64,000 nt of DNA from Symsagittifera roscoffensis (Eukaryota > Xenacoelomorpha > Acoela > Convolutidae), in the NCBI RefSeq assembly GCF_963678635.1, contig NC_087062.1, positions 79,547,200 through 79,611,199 of the forward strand. Direction: 5' to 3'. The notes beneath the pieces are model-generated. The model was not told where the DNA came from and made no database searches. It saw nothing but the letters and a program-made list of their open reading frames with translations. Position 1 is the first letter of the stretch. Every line of letters starts with the position of its first letter. Shown here piece by piece: positions 38,563 to 47,109 of the stretch. The position numbers and the translations under genes were made by a program.

Positions 38563-40494
38563 ATGTTTAGTCGAGGAGTAGAGACACTTCGGGTTGATGG
38601 GTATCTGGCACTAGTACTCTTGACCCATGGGGAATTGGTGTCGTTTCATCGATTGATGGAATATGGGGAGCCCTTGTCAATGGGGAAAGTCCACTCGAGT
38701 ATCGAAACATACTCCTACAAGTGTGCCGCGGGGTTGAAGACGTTGTTAGTGCAATACCTCATGATGCAGAATCGGCACATGACGGGTGAAGAGAAGAACC
38801 CAAAATCGAGAGAAGAATGGAAGAAGATGAATGGAGGGATGCCTCTGTTGACGGACCTGTGCCTGGCAATGAGGTCGGACCCGATGGGGATAATTCGGGG
38901 TCTAGAGGAGGTGGTAACCTGCATTTATGGACCAGCCGTGACATACGCGTTTCCAGATCCTCTGGTGACAGCTTATCGCTACTCCGTGACACACTTGAGC
39001 CTCATAAGTATACTGGATGGGACGACACTCAACTGGTGTCAGCAAGAGGTGCTGAGTGCACAAATGAGCAACACGGTACTCTTTGGAAAAGTGAAAGATG
39101 CCGAGTTGATAGTGTGCAACTTCAGGGGACAGATGCAATGTAGAATGGCAGGCAAACGCGAGGGCCCCATCGAGACGTATCCCAAGTTCTGGAACTTGAA
39201 CCCACTGACAGCAGACGGAAGAGATATCTTGAGGATTCCCGCTTGGGAGGAAAGCTTTGCACTGGTTAAGAGGGAGCTGGAGGCCATAATGGAGAAAAAA
39301 ATCCTGCCGGCCACCATGCCTGAGTTCCCTATAGTTAGGAGGATGACCTTGGGAATGAACAGCCCCTTGGTAGTTCCATCCATAATGGCGAAGATGACTA
39401 CGGAAGAAATGCAGAAGTACTTCACTGATGGCTGGGACCCCCTGTTCGTCGGCTATACGGCGGCGGTTTACTTCCACACTAGCGAGGCGAAAATAAATTC
39501 GTGGACGACGCAAGCAAAAAAGATGAGAGGCTCGCAGCCCCCTGGATATGAGGTGCGAAAGGTCTTGAGAGCTCTTGAGCAGGAGGGACTTAAGAATATG
39601 CTACCAATATGGGATGATGGCAGGATGATCATGATGGAGGGGCATGTCGTGTTGGTGGACGACATGAAATTTGAAACAAGAAAGTATAGGGCACCCTATG
39701 GCTTAGAACAGGTGGAAATGAGACAGGAGGGAAAAGAACTGGATGCTGCAGGTCAACTGTACGTGGCCCTGACGGATTACAAGAGATTGGATCCGGCGAC
39801 ACCATCGCCACTGTCAGTGGATACACCTGGAGACAAGAGGAGTGGACCCGTGGAGGGCCGGTTCAAAAGAATTCTCGAGAGAAGAAGAAATGAGTCAGAA
39901 GAAGAGAGTATGGATGAAACTCTCAGCGAAGCCGGTGAGGACATGGAAGTGGGGAATACGCCTGAACCGAGACCATCAGGGGAGGAGCTCACCACTCAAC
40001 AGCTGTTGAAAGACTTGAGCGAGGAGAATTGGGCAGATACTGTCACTCCACCGCTGACCCCGTCCCCACGGAAGAATCTGGAGTTGCCATTGGCAAGCGA
40101 GACCTCCAATATGGGGATGATACTCTTGAGCTCGGAGGAAAGGGAAAAGAATACTTTCGAAGGAAATAGGGACATGTTCCTGGGGTCTCTGAAGGACGAT
40201 GCTTGGCAGGAGTTCTTGAAGGAATTCAATCAAGAAGTGGGCAGCGAGACGACGCTGGACAAACTCAAGGAGGAACTGTGGGACACAGTTGTGAAGTTTG
40301 GAGAACCGCTTCTGATAGGAACGGGCCTGGATGAGAAGGCGAGAAAAGAGCTGCTGAACAAGCTGATAGAGCTGAGGAATTCACGATCGAAGACTAGAGA
40401 AGAAAAATGTGAAGACAGCTCTACTCTGAAACAAAAAACTGTAGATAAAATAGTTGATGATACAAAAGGGATAAGGTTGGGACTAGTAATATGA
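38563..40494 (+). CDS. ORF-B: unknown accessory protein (643 aa)
   Basis: I do not recognise this family. The first 400 residues look globular with mixed hydrophobic and charged segments (LALVLLTHGELVSFHRLMEY, DPLVTAYRYSVTHLSLISIL, PLFVGYTAAVYFH). Residues about 420-520 are acidic and low-complexity, with proline-directed Ser/Thr sites (TPPLTPSPRKN). The last 100 are helical and charged. The ATG directly abuts the TAA of ORF-A, and the stop TGA overlaps the next start in ATGA, so translation coupled to the neighbours is likely. The uninterrupted 1932-base frame in a compact cluster argues for a maintained gene. A structural or replication-accessory role is only a guess. Confidence 0.75.
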   Translation: MFSRGVETLRVDGYLALVLLTHGELVSFHRLMEYGEPLSMGKVHSSIETYSYKCAAGLKTLLVQYLMMQNRHMTGEEKNPKSREEWKKMNGGMPLLTDLCLAMRSDPMGIIRGLEEVVTCIYGPAVTYAFPDPLVTAYRYSVTHLSLISILDGTTLNWCQQEVLSAQMSNTVLFGKVKDAELIVCNFRGQMQCRMAGKREGPIETYPKFWNLNPLTADGRDILRIPAWEESFALVKRELEAIMEKKILPATMPEFPIVRRMTLGMNSPLVVPSIMAKMTTEEMQKYFTDGWDPLFVGYTAAVYFHTSEAKINSWTTQAKKMRGSQPPGYEVRKVLRALEQEGLKNMLPIWDDGRMIMMEGHVVLVDDMKFETRKYRAPYGLEQVEMRQEGKELDAAGQLYVALTDYKRLDPATPSPLSVDTPGDKRSGPVEGRFKRILERRRNESEEESMDETLSEAGEDMEVGNTPEPRPSGEELTTQQLLKDLSEENWADTVTPPLTPSPRKNLELPLASETSNMGMILLSSEEREKNTFEGNRDMFLGSLKDDAWQEFLKEFNQEVGSETTLDKLKEELWDTVVKFGEPLLIGTGLDEKARKELLNKLIELRNSRSKTREEKCEDSSTLKQKTVDKIVDDTKGIRLGLVI

Positions 40495-41078
40495 TTAAAA
40501 GTACTAATATCCTTAAGGCTCGAGCAGGGGGAAGGCAAGAGTTGGAAGGGTTGGAGGTAGACAGAGAGGTCGAATCAGTGATGATAACCACAACACCCTC
40601 AAGCAGAGATGTGAAAACTCGCAAGAGGAAGAGAGAAGTGGAGGGATTGGGTAGTCCTTCAGTGGATGCTGTCTCGGAAGGAAACTTGAGAGAGACGGCG
40701 CCCATGGTTTTGGCTCGATGCAAGACGGCGGCATACAAGAGCAACACGGAGCTCAGAAGACCACTCGAAGTAGAGAGGGAAATAGAGGCTCCCACCAGTT
40801 CGACATCGGAGGAAGACTTCAAGCCCCAGAAGGTAAATGTGAAGAGAGGTTCAAAGAACGGGCAGACATGGGAAGTGGATGTCGGCAAGGAATGGGTCTC
40901 GAAGGCACACCAGGCCACGGGGAAGCAAGTGACGAGTGATCCACTGGAGAGGAACAAAACGAGGAACACCTCCCGGACATGGTGGGTGGCCCTCGAAGGA
41001 AATGGAAGACTGCTTGAAGAAGTTGGACAGTGGAGTGGCTCGCAAACGACGCAATTGGGCCACCCAGCAAAAGGCTGA
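40491..41078 (+). CDS. ORF-C part 1: basic, nuclear-signal-like protein
   Basis: The ATG overlaps the ORF-B stop as ATGA at 40491-40494. The sequence is highly charged, with KTRKRKREVEG near residue 43, a classic monopartite nuclear localisation pattern. Nuclear entry would suit a protein that helps integration. The family is unknown. The frame is probably left between 40936 and 41078 for the +1 frame, where the sequence continues more plausibly; the tail of this frame after that looks out of frame. Confidence 0.6.
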   Translation: MIKSTNILKARAGGRQELEGLEVDREVESVMITTTPSSRDVKTRKRKREVEGLGSPSVDAVSEGNLRETAPMVLARCKTAAYKSNTELRRPLEVEREIEAPTSSTSEEDFKPQKVNVKRGSKNGQTWEVDVGKEWVSKAHQATGKQVTSDPLERNKTRNTSRTWWVALEGNGRLLEEVGQWSGSQTTQLGHPAKG

Positions 41079-41220
41079 GGTTAACAAGATAGAATTGGCG
41101 AATCAGCTGAAGAGGTCCTGGCAGAACTTGTTGAAGGATCATTTCGAAGAGGCAATGAGGACATCCTCATCAGCACCGCCATTGATGGCGAATCCCTTCG
41201 TTAGAACCGCAGGACAATGA
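40936..41220 (+). CDS. ORF-C part 2: continuation in the +1 frame
   Basis: It overlaps part 1 and carries a helical, basic stretch (MEDCLKKLDSGVARKRRNW, then ELANQLKRSWQNLLKDHFEE). I treat parts 1 and 2 as one gene with a single frame change near 41000. The stop at 41218-41220 overlaps the next ATG as ATGA. Function is unknown. Confidence 0.55.
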   Translation: MIHWRGTKRGTPPGHGGWPSKEMEDCLKKLDSGVARKRRNWATQQKAEVNKIELANQLKRSWQNLLKDHFEEAMRTSSSAPPLMANPFVRTAGQ

Positions 41221-41849
41221 TGATCACCTGGAGTCTGGTGGGAATAGAGTTGGAGACATTGACCTCATATGACAGGCTGAAGTTGGGAAGCAAGAAGCTA
41301 GATGTGTATCAAGCACTGATGCAACACGTGGCCAGGGATAATTCAGGCTTGAGCCTGGCTAGGAGGAAGGATGCCACATGTTTTTTGAGATGGATAATGT
41401 CAATGATGTCTGACAGCACCATCTTGGCGTGCCATCAAAGAGCAAGCGGGAGTAAAACCGTGGAAAAAAGAGTCTCAACGATCATCTTAAACGTGTATCA
41501 GAGTACTGGAATAGAAAGGGAAGATCGTTCCAGACTATCCCTAGAGAACCACAGAAAGCTAGACGAGGTGCGGAGGTTTTTTACCAAGGAGTTCGAAGAA
41601 GAACATGATGTTCACCGTAACCTGGCCTCGTCAGAGCAGTACTCGAGACTCAGCGAGAAGGGGGAATACCAATACGTGTCAGGAGTGATGGGAATAGCCT
41701 ACAACCCCTTCTTAGACTCAGAAACTGGAGGCGCTCACAGGAACCACGAGGTAGCGGAGCTGCTGAAGTTTTGGACAAAAAAAATAGTGGAAATAGACGC
41801 GGTGGAGAAAGAGAGGCCGAGCCTGGGCCTAATTCTTGAGAAAACATGA
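41217..41849 (+). CDS. ORF-D: unknown accessory protein (210 aa)
   Basis: The ATG at 41217 overlaps the ORF-C stop (ATGA). The protein looks mostly helical and globular (LDVYQALMQHVARDN, FFTKEFEEEHDVHRN). No Cys/His motif, signal peptide or membrane segment is seen and I do not recognise a family. The stop (aaaacATGA) again contains an overlapping ATG, but that ATG opens only two codons. Position in the cluster suggests co-expression with ORF-B and ORF-C. Confidence 0.65.
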   Translation: MMITWSLVGIELETLTSYDRLKLGSKKLDVYQALMQHVARDNSGLSLARRKDATCFLRWIMSMMSDSTILACHQRASGSKTVEKRVSTIILNVYQSTGIEREDRSRLSLENHRKLDEVRRFFTKEFEEEHDVHRNLASSEQYSRLSEKGEYQYVSGVMGIAYNPFLDSETGGAHRNHEVAELLKFWTKKIVEIDAVEKERPSLGLILEKT

Positions 41850-41850
41850 A

Positions 41851-42036
41851 GTGAAGATGGGTGGTGGTGAACATGAGAAGTGAACATGGGTGGTGGCAAG
41901 AAGTGAACATGGGTGGTGGCAATGGCTTGCTGATCACGAACTTGGGAGTGGTATGTTCAAATCTAGAGAAGTGAACATGGGTGGTGGCAATGACTTGCTG
42001 ATCACGAACTTGGGAGTGGTATGGAAGTTACTAAGA
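41851..42036 (+). repeat. Short repeats across the ORF-D/ORF-E junction
   Basis: The phrase gtgaacatgggtggtggc occurs at about 41851 (variant), 41880, 41903 and 41971. The last two begin a 68-base tandem duplication that includes cttgctgatcacgaacttgg. The duplication multiplies possible ATG starts for ORF-E. Confidence 0.85.
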
Positions 42037-43812
42037 CCCTCCTGGTGCCCACATCCCCACGCGAGTCTGATCGAGGAGACCACCGAACGGGTGAGGTTAG
42101 CTCCAACGGAAGATGAAGATTTGGCAAAGTTGAGTGTGGTGCACAAACTGATCTTACCTCAGATGAAGGAGTCAGGCGAAAAGACGAACAATCTCGAGTC
42201 AGCAAAGAAGATGGAGCCGGGTAGCTGTCTGGATTCTACGTGTGGGAGTGGAGAGCACACCTGCGATGGACGATCATGTGTCAGGATACTGTCCTTTCAA
42301 AAAGAAGATCTAGTTACTTGGTTTGAAGACATCACGGAAAGGGAGAAAAGTGAAGTACAAATAGTGGCGGAGTGTTACGCGAGAACTACGGTGAACATAG
42401 CGACAGCGCTCGGATTCTTCTCGAGAATGTGTAGTCTGCATTCTCTGGAGAGGCTAGAGTCTGAACACCATTTAGTGACGGCGTCGAGCGTGGAATCATG
42501 GCCTGAAGTGTTGCAGGTGACTCAAAAACATATCCGGGGCTGGAAGGTTGGTCTCGAGGCAGAAATGGGGTTTCCCATGAGCGAAGCTTATGGCCTGCCA
42601 TTGAACGCAAAATCCCTGATAGGGTCAATGATGGCCAATTTGTGCGGAAGCCACTACCCACTGCACATGGCGATGGTGGAAGCATCCAACCAGAGAATAT
42701 TGGTGGACAAGGCCTTCTCAGTGCCCAAGTGCGTGAGGTTGGCTCGGGTATCGCATCACTCGCACAAGTTGTTGAGGAAAATCAGAGGGACAGTACCGAA
42801 AGAGTTGAGAGATGACTTGAGTGAAATCTGGGGAGAAGAGCTTTTGAAGTTGGAAAGTGAGAACACAAGCGATCACGAGAGACAAAACGTGATCGGAAAA
42901 CCTGTGGGGGGCACTCCAAACATGGGAGAGAACGACACGATGCATGAGAAAATGATGGAGCTTGAGCCTCTCTTGGAAGCCTCGGGGGAGCGTAACCTCA
43001 GGAGCATTGAGATCACCCATGGAGAATGCCCATGCCACTGTTTAGCACAGACGGTGTGGTATCCAGACCACAAGAACCTTTGTCTGGTGTGGAATATGGA
43101 AGAAATTCGGTCGATCGGATTACCGGATCACCGGCAGAAGGTGACGCTCTTAGTAGTGAGTACGATGCTGGCTCTGAGATGGATAGAGGAGAATATAACG
43201 AAGTATCGGGAAGCAAAGACGCCAACGGCTGAGTCAATATATGTGATAGACTACAGCAGGAGACTCGAGTTGTTTGAGACTGCATGCAAAGTATTCGCCA
43301 TACCAACGGAAGTCAGACACGTATGGAGCCGCTTGAGGTACTTTCCATGGTTTCGAGCGACACTGACGTCTTGGTTATACATGACAACGAAAGATCACAG
43401 GAGAAAGCATCAAAAGGAGTATCGACAGTTCCAGGCCGAGATTGGGCCGGAAGCTTTCAAGAGACCCCTGTTAACCCATCGAAATGCGATCACGACAGGA
43501 TGGAAAAGAGTGGGTAAAATGTCTAGAGACAATACCAAAGCGAGGGAATCGATACTAGAGGAGGACTTGGCGAAGAACGTGAGCCTGAGCCTGCACAACT
43601 CCTTTTGTTTGAACCGGGAATCAAGGGTGAAGGCGCTAACCAATCAGGCAAAAAGGTTGCAGGAGCAAAGGGAATGGATGCGATCCTATGAACAGCTGAA
43701 GGCTTGGGAGGAGATCGTGATTAGCTCCGATGATGAAGAAGAACTGTTGAGACAGTTTGCCGTATCCAGTACTTCAGGAGACGGCACCTCCAAGGCGAAG
43801 AGTGCGAAATGA
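41953..43812 (+). CDS. ORF-E: unknown accessory protein with Cys/His clusters (about 620 aa)
   Basis: The frame is open from 41890 but its first ATGs are at 41953 and 41977, inside a tandem duplication; I choose 41953. Cysteine clusters occur near residue 92-112 (GSCLDSTCGSGEHTCDGRSC) and near 360-380 (HGECPCHCLAQ, DHKNLC); they could bind zinc. The C-terminus carries EIVISSDDEEELL, matching the hydrophobic-acidic pattern of a SUMO-interaction motif. A basic helical region precedes it (KALTNQAKRLQEQREWMRSY). I do not recognise a family. The frame is uninterrupted and closes 408 bases before the 3' LTR, the usual place of env, but there is no signal peptide or transmembrane anchor. Confidence 0.7.
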   Translation: MFKSREVNMGGGNDLLITNLGVVWKLLRPSWCPHPHASLIEETTERVRLAPTEDEDLAKLSVVHKLILPQMKESGEKTNNLESAKKMEPGSCLDSTCGSGEHTCDGRSCVRILSFQKEDLVTWFEDITEREKSEVQIVAECYARTTVNIATALGFFSRMCSLHSLERLESEHHLVTASSVESWPEVLQVTQKHIRGWKVGLEAEMGFPMSEAYGLPLNAKSLIGSMMANLCGSHYPLHMAMVEASNQRILVDKAFSVPKCVRLARVSHHSHKLLRKIRGTVPKELRDDLSEIWGEELLKLESENTSDHERQNVIGKPVGGTPNMGENDTMHEKMMELEPLLEASGERNLRSIEITHGECPCHCLAQTVWYPDHKNLCLVWNMEEIRSIGLPDHRQKVTLLVVSTMLALRWIEENITKYREAKTPTAESIYVIDYSRRLELFETACKVFAIPTEVRHVWSRLRYFPWFRATLTSWLYMTTKDHRRKHQKEYRQFQAEIGPEAFKRPLLTHRNAITTGWKRVGKMSRDNTKARESILEEDLAKNVSLSLHNSFCLNRESRVKALTNQAKRLQEQREWMRSYEQLKAWEEIVISSDDEEELLRQFAVSSTSGDGTSKAKSAK

Positions 43813-44220
43813 GCGGATGGCTCGAATGGATCTTGAGTCTTGAGAGGGAAAGGGGGCTTGAGTGTGGATCCGGGTGAAACCTGGGTTCACGAAAAAGAAA
43901 TTTTAACGAAACAGATACTGTTATTAATATGCTATATCTATTATATAAATCAAAATGCTGCATGACAATTTCCTGATTGAATGGGACAAAAGAAATTTTA
44001 AATAATTGGCTTGAAAAGCGAGAATTCAAGGGTGCAGGTGTTTAGCGATAGTGTGAAAATTTTACATGGCCGTGAATTTTGGGGTGTAGATAAGCTTAAG
44101 TCTGCTGCAAACTTCTGTAAATGACCACTGGCACTGTACCTTGAGCAACACTCGGTTTTTTGGGACTCACTGGCAGACGACAGCACGCGATGAGGACATC
44201 GATCTTGAGTCCGGGGAGTA
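43813..44220 (+). promoter_or_regulatory. 3' untranslated region and weak polypurine tract
   Basis: This is AT-rich non-coding sequence between ORF-E and the 3' LTR. The bases directly before the LTR (ccggggagta at 44211-44220) are the best polypurine-tract candidate, a short and imperfect one. Confidence 0.5.
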
Positions 44221-45118
44221 TGTGCCAGTCGGTCATATTTGGAAGTTTGACCTTGAGAAAAGCAAGAGCACTTAATTTTGGGGTGAAATTTAATTTTTCA
44301 AAAACTCGAATGGAGCCTGTCATGCACGATTTTCTCGCGATAACTGAAAACCGAAAAAGAGAATTGAGAACGATCGAACAACAATCGCGGCAAAGTTGCT
44401 AGATAAAACAGTGGGAAATTGCTATTCGCAATTTCTGTCAGAATAGAAAGAGAGTAGAGCTGTCCCATCTGAAACAGAGACAGGCGTATTCCCGAGAACT
44501 GGATTGTCATCACTCGATTGGATTATTATTTGAACTGAACTAGAGTGAACCTTCGGTGGAAAGGTGGACAGCTTGAGTGTCCCAATGGTTCACGAGAAAC
44601 TACATCCTAGAGTTAAAACTTGTCCTTGTCATTGAAACATTAAAACTCATTTAGTTACATTATTTAATTCTCGAGTTAATTACCGTCTGAAGTACTTCCC
44701 TTTCTTGAGTGTGGTACGATGTGAGTACTTAATTTAAAGTTCTAGAGTGTGTTTTATGATTGTTATGTTGAGGTAAGGCGAGTTTTAGGTTGATCCATCT
44801 GAAATGGATCAAAGTTCCACTGTCTAATAAAAAGTAACTTAACGGATTGTTCCGACCCGGTTTTTAACGGCGTTCGTGTATTTTGGGTATCTAGAGACCT
44901 AAGTATGGGGACGTTATTATTTCTAGAGTGGGGGGATATTTTGGTAGTAGCCTTTAAGCTGTAACGGGTCGTAGTCTCATGTCACAAGCGAACCGAATTG
45001 GCTCCGACTGATTTGAGGTAGAAAGACACAAGAGATAGTGTCCCTGACTCTTGAGCCAATGGTTATAGGGCCTATTTTTCTTAAGCCTCATGTGTGACTA
45101 CAGTAGACGAATGTTACA
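44221..45118 (+). repeat. 3' LTR (898 bp)
   Basis: It starts TGTGCCAGTCGGTCATATTTG and ends GACGAATGTTACA, matching the 5' LTR except for about fifteen substitutions and one 5-base gap near its start. AATAAA at 44826 is the candidate polyadenylation signal. LINE-B sequence resumes immediately at 45119. Confidence 0.93.
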
Positions 45119-45930
45119 ATCCTAAAACGGAATCTTTCAAAAGCGACGTTTTGGACCAGAAAGAACTCATATATCTGTTATGTTGTGCCAATTTTAAACT
45201 ACGGATCAGCTCTTTGGAAACCATCAAAAAGCGACTTAGGTACTCTTGAAAGTATCCATCGAAAAGCGACCTTTTTAACGATTACTTCAAATTTGACATA
45301 ATCTTTGATCCAGGATGCAAAATTAAACTGCTGGAAGTTTATACGAAGTTCTTCAAAACCCACTACAACGAATCAGATTCATGCACTTGGCGGATATTAT
45401 GTGGCTGCAATAACTGTAGAGATTTGAAGAAACTAAACTTTAACAACTGAAACACGAACGTTGAACCTCCCAATCACTGGGTTTTATGCGAACCCTTGGA
45501 TTAGTCCTAAATCCTTTGTTATTATCATATGCACCGAGGAACCCAGAGCAGGCAGCTTTTTAAAAGGTTCTCCTTGGCACTACAGATTGCGAACGCCGCT
45601 TGCGTACTCGGAACAACAAATTACAAAATAACTTTCGACGAAATTTTTCATTTGTAACAGTGTCGAGTTGCGTGTTTTTATTGAAGAAACGTAACCCGTA
45701 TCGATTTTAATTGAAAAAGACTTCAACACTTGTCATCTTCTTTTATCATTATCTTTACCATATCTAGAAAATTTCAAGGATTTTGACTGGTATATGTGCT
45801 GAAGGTACTCCTGACTGTAACTTCGGTTACTATGATACTTTTGACCTTCTGATTACCCTTTAAAAAAGAAAGACTAAAAAAATAAAAATAAAAAAATTGA
45901 AATAGAAGAAATTAAAAGAAAAAGAAAACA
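45119..45930 (+). pseudogene. LINE-B 3' part after the interruption
   Basis: The sequence reads LKRNLSKA in one frame, then YVVPILNYGSALWKPSKSDL and LESIHRKAT in another. This is the conserved C-terminal region of Jockey/CR1-like RT proteins, typically some 40-60 residues after the point where the left half stops. About 100-200 bases of LINE-B therefore appear to be missing at the insertion site. Frameshifts are frequent. An A-rich tail at about 45868-45930 may mark the LINE 3' end. Confidence 0.7.
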
Positions 45931-46488
45931 TTCAAACAGAAGAGATGCACAATCTGCTATTTCGGTTGAACACAAAAACTATGATTTCGTTATGTAGTCG
46001 CTGTGTGTTCGAGACTGATCAAATAGTTTCAAAAAAACGTTAGAAAGAAAAAAATTTTCTGAGGGTGATAACTTTTTGATGTTGATAAATTTGGTCGTAG
46101 CCATTTTTGCAGGGGACCTTCCCCACAACCCAAAATATGGGCCAAACTCGAAATATGGGTCAAAAGATGCCCTCGTTGAAATTTTCGAAAGCTGTAGGAA
46201 GTGGGATAAGGTAAAAAGAGACAAGGGTTTTATGCAGGTAGATAGCGAAAAGTGAAAAAACATAATTCGAAAGCGTTTCAAAGATGAAATAAAAAAAAAT
46301 CCCTTACATTTTCATAATACCTGTTTTTATCTAAGGAATTTCCAAGGTTTTGACTGGGCTGCATGATAAAAGATGAATGAAATTCGGTTTGCTTGATGGT
46401 TTTTGTACTCAAGATTTCCAATAAGAAAAAAAGAAAGAAATATAACGCAGGATCGTCATACAAGTTTCAGGTGTTATTCTGGGTTAAA
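45931..46488. other. AT-rich sequence upstream of GatC, no gene seen
   Basis: Short frames on both strands lack recognisable features. It may contain the GatC promoter; no clear element is visible. Confidence 0.4.
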
Positions 46489-46866
46489 ATGAGCTGGAGA
46501 ATTTTTCGACGCTTGAAGTTTACATATGTTCCTCTGAAACCGTCATGGAACCCTATAAACGAACCAATCTTAAACAGCTCTCTTAACGACGAGACTTTGA
46601 GTCGGATTGAAGCACTCTCTTTGATGGACATCAAGAATATAAAAGAGAGACAACAGCTGGAAGATGCAATAAGTCTCGCCACGAGGCTCCATTCTGTCAA
46701 TACTGAAGGTGTTGAGCCGTTGTACATGTTATCCAAAGTTGAATCAAAATCTCTACGACCTGATGTAGTTAAAAGTATTATATCAGCTGAAGAAATCAGA
46801 AAATCTGCTGAGAAAACATCAGATGGTTTTTATACTACAAACACAAGCAATATTAACCAAACATAA
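46489..46866 (+). CDS. GATC: GatC-like subunit C of mitochondrial glutamyl-tRNA(Gln) amidotransferase (125 aa)
   Basis: GatC stabilises the GatCAB complex, which converts Glu-tRNA(Gln) to Gln-tRNA(Gln) in mitochondria. The core IEALSLMDIKNIKERQQLED corresponds to the first conserved helix of GatC. VNTEGVEPLYM matches the family's VDTDGVEPM signature, and KSLRPDVV matches the LR-D segment. The C-terminal YTTNTSNI resembles the usual PPGNI tail. I choose the ATG at 46489 because it gives a short, Arg-rich amphipathic leader (MSWRIFRRLKFTYV) suited to mitochondrial import and a length close to known GatC proteins; the frame is open further upstream from 46393. No intron is needed. Confidence 0.85.
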   Translation: MSWRIFRRLKFTYVPLKPSWNPINEPILNSSLNDETLSRIEALSLMDIKNIKERQQLEDAISLATRLHSVNTEGVEPLYMLSKVESKSLRPDVVKSIISAEEIRKSAEKTSDGFYTTNTSNINQT

Positions 46867-47109
46867 GCCGGCGTTGTTTCTTTTGAGCTATTTTTTTCCT
46901 TCAATTAAAGTTAACTACTTGAAGGTAGATAATTCTTTTTGCTTTCGAATTCTTTTGGATCAACTTTGAGTTTTGAGAAACATGGAAATTGTACGCTTGA
47001 TCAATTTTTTAAGTGTCTGATAATGAGTCACGGTCTTTTTGTGACTTATATAATTAAACTTAACAAAATGTACTTGAGTCTGGTTTAGATTTCTGGTCAT
47101 TTTTACTCT

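Larger units (their letters stand above)
22110..45118 (+). mobile_element. Giant (23 kb) Gypsy-class LTR retroelement with accessory ORFs
   Basis: The parts in order are: 5' LTR 22110-23012, primer-binding site 23024, leader with two minisatellites, gag 25605, nucleocapsid/protease 27409, pol 28644-34352, accessory coding region 34891-43812, purine-rich tract and 3' LTR 44221-45118. Pol has the order RT, RNase H, integrase, which defines the Gypsy class. Ordinary Gypsy elements are 5-10 kb; here more than 9 kb of extra plus-strand coding sequence follows pol. The LTRs differ at roughly fifteen positions plus a 5-base gap, so insertion is fairly recent. No matching target-site duplication is visible (atttg or actcg on the left, atcct on the right). 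Confidence 0.93.

Noticed and set aside
43998-44402. Short frames in the 3' UTR and LTR on both strands
   Set aside because: The same frames recur in both LTRs and in part in the inverted copy; no coding signature.
21256-45118. A foldback DNA transposon with long terminal inverted repeats
   Set aside because: The inverted ends are LTRs, and gag, RT, integrase, primer-binding site and direct LTRs explain the block.
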